Assembly (NCBI GenBank): GCA_015233755.1
Contig: JADFXA010000098.1
Coordinates: 1-7,620 of the forward strand
Direction: 5' to 3'
Origin: Desulfamplus sp.
Lineage (GTDB): Bacteria > Desulfobacterota > Desulfobacteria > Desulfobacterales > Desulfobacteraceae
Length of the DNA stretch: 7,620 nt
The position numbers and the translations under genes are program-made. Under the pieces are notes generated by a model that had not been told where the DNA came from, ran no database searches, and worked only from the letters and a program-made list of their open reading frames with translations. Below, piece after piece: positions 6,244-7,620 of this stretch. The first letter of the stretch is position 1, and every line of letters starts with the position of its first letter.

Positions 6244-7482
6244 TTCAGCATTGCTCTCTTTTTCATGGATAGACTTTATTATTTCATTATAAGAGTTGAT
6301 CAATTCTATTCTCTCTTCAGAAGGTACATCAAACGTGTCAAGACAACGATCAAATACATCATTTACATCTAAATCATCAAGAGTTTCGCTCTCATTGCTT
6401 CTTCTGATAATTCTATCAATTATCCGTCTATTCTTTATGCTAAGAATCTCTATGGATGAGCCATCAACCGCATTATGTAGTAGTTCTCGAATATTTCCTA
6501 TAAATTCAGGAGCAGTGTACTCTATCTCAAGCCAAGCACTACTTGAACTATTTTTCAAATATTCTATTCTTGAATATATCTCATCAAGAGAGCCAACAAT
6601 CTTCTCTATACGTTGAAATGAGGGAATCTCAATTTCAGATATTAGAGGTTTAGTCTCGTTAAACTCAACCACGATAACTTTTTTTATTTGGTTAGCTTCA
6701 CCATAGCACATAGGCAATGGAGATCCAGAATAGCGTATATGGTCTGTATTTCCAACAGATTGGGGAACGTGTAGATGTCCCAAAGCAAAATAATTTATAA
6801 TAGTCGGAAATAGCTCTTTGCCTATATGAGCCAAATTTCCGACATAAAGTTCTCTGACACCATCACCATCAATAGTCTTACCACCAGAGGTAAAAAGATG
6901 CCCCATTGCAATAATAGGAATATCTAAGTTTAAATTTTGCTTGAACTCTATCTTTTTTTGTTCAGCTATTGAGCAGACTTCAGTGTAGTGATTCTTCAAA
7001 CCTTGAATAAGCTTAATATTTTTATCTTCAATACTCTCCCCTAATTCAACATTTCGAATATCTTTATCCCGAAGATATGGCACAGCACATACAATCAATT
7101 CAGGACAATTTTGTTTGTCACAGAGAACAATTACCTCATCTTCTTTATCCTCTGTAATTTCGCCAATAACATATACATTCAAAGCTTTTAGCAGCTCTTT
7201 TGGGGCATCGAGAAATGAAGGAGAGTCGTGGTTGCCTCCAATAACAACTACATGGCGACAGCAAGAGAGCGAAACCTTATATAAAAAATTATAATATAAC
7301 TCCTGTGATCGGTTACTTGGAGTTGTTGTATCAAAAACATCGCCAGCAACCAAAAGAGCATCAATATTATTAATTTTTATTGTATCGATGAGCCAATCTA
7401 AAAAAGCTGTAAATTCATCATAACGTTTTCGTCCATAAAGTGAACGCCCCAAATGCCAATCTGATGTATGAAGAATTTTCAT
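6241..7482 (-). CDS. sbcD: Exonuclease SbcD, Mre11-like metallophosphoesterase nuclease subunit
   Basis: SbcD is the Mn2+-dependent nuclease of SbcCD, acting on hairpins and double-strand ends on the nucleoid under control of SbcC. The 413 residues carry the full set of Mre11-type metal ligands: Asp8 and His10 (SDWHLG), Asp48 (GDVFD, 47-51), Asn84 and His85 (GGNHD, 82-86), His195 (AMGH), and His236 and His238 (LGHLH). YSGSPL at 251-256 is a further family motif. The phosphoesterase core fills about 1-280; the remainder fits the capping domain, and the last segment (about 370-410) is helical and probably contacts the SbcC coiled coil. MKILHTSDWHLG is the standard start; in-frame TAA TAA codons lie just upstream and GGGGA sits 4 nt before the ATG. 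It is the first gene of a three-gene minus-strand operon. Confidence 0.97.
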   Translation of the reverse strand: MKILHTSDWHLGRSLYGRKRYDEFTAFLDWLIDTIKINNIDALLVAGDVFDTTTPSNRSQELYYNFLYKVSLSCCRHVVVIGGNHDSPSFLDAPKELLKALNVYVIGEITEDKEDEVIVLCDKQNCPELIVCAVPYLRDKDIRNVELGESIEDKNIKLIQGLKNHYTEVCSIAEQKKIEFKQNLNLDIPIIAMGHLFTSGGKTIDGDGVRELYVGNLAHIGKELFPTIINYFALGHLHVPQSVGNTDHIRYSGSPLPMCYGEANQIKKVIVVEFNETKPLISEIEIPSFQRIEKIVGSLDEIYSRIEYLKNSSSSAWLEIEYTAPEFIGNIRELLHNAVDGSSIEILSIKNRRIIDRIIRRSNESETLDDLDVNDVFDRCLDTFDVPSEERIELINSYNEIIKSIHEKESNAE

Positions 7483-7546
7483 GCAATCCCCGAGATTTCT
7501 TATTTATTAGGCTTCCTGCATAACTAAGTTCTATCCAATAAACTCA

Positions 7547-7575
7547 GGGATAAATCCAATTTTGCTGGAGGTCAA
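7547..7575 (-). promoter_or_regulatory. Weak candidate promoter upstream of sbcD
   Basis: Reading the minus strand, TTGACC (7575-7570) matches the -35 consensus at 5 of 6 bases, and TATCCC (7552-7547) lies 17 bp on but matches the -10 box at only 3 of 6. The leader to sbcD would be about 55-60 nt. The 138 bp between sbcD and the window edge are AT-rich with no gene I can support, so an operon promoter is expected here or just outside. The specific boxes are uncertain. Confidence 0.25.
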
Positions 7576-7620
7576 TTCTATAGTTATTAATTAATTCAAA
7601 AGAGTGGATATAAAACAACC

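Noticed and set aside
7544..7618. Short open minus-strand frame at the window edge, ending with TGA at 7546-7544, possibly the C-terminus of a gene upstream of sbcD
   Set aside because: Only about 24 codons are visible, with no recognisable motif; an open run of this length is expected by chance.
1..7620. Defence island or novel multi-gene system
   Set aside because: No toxin-antitoxin, restriction, transposase, reverse transcriptase, retron or CRISPR signatures were seen; the recognised genes are ordinary repair and helicase genes.

Overview
The window is AT-rich (by eye roughly 35-38% G+C) and densely coded bacterial chromosome with short gaps and ordinary Shine-Dalgarno signals at most starts. 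The organism is not identifiable with certainty. The small protein at 1373-1798 resembles, from memory, a conserved uncharacterised family of Desulfobacterota and relatives (old Deltaproteobacteria), which suggests a low-GC member of that group. No rRNA, tRNA, CRISPR array, insertion sequence or phage gene was seen.

Layout. The left part reads on the + strand: the C-terminal two fifths or so of a Ski2-like superfamily-2 helicase whose start lies outside the window (1-1284), a 141-residue conserved protein of unknown function (1373-1798), and an O6-alkylguanine-DNA alkyltransferase (ogt, 1895-2398). The right part reads on the - strand as a compact operon starting near 7482: sbcD nuclease (7482-6241), sbcC ATPase with a CPLC zinc hook (6229-2981), and a third, unrecognised 198-residue gene (2957-2361) whose 3' end overlaps the 3' end of ogt by 38 bp in convergent orientation.

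Function. SbcC and SbcD form the bacterial Mre11-Rad50 complex, which opens hairpins and protein-blocked DNA ends; Ogt directly reverses O6-alkylguanine damage. The centre of the window is therefore a small DNA-repair cluster. The helicase belongs to a nucleic-acid remodelling family best known from RNA turnover; its substrate here is unknown.

The best leads are not a dramatic new system. They are the unknown third gene tightly coupled to sbcDC, the lack of a ribosome-binding site at ogt with a palindrome-containing promoter almost touching the start codon, and the uncharacterised CxxC protein between helicase and ogt.
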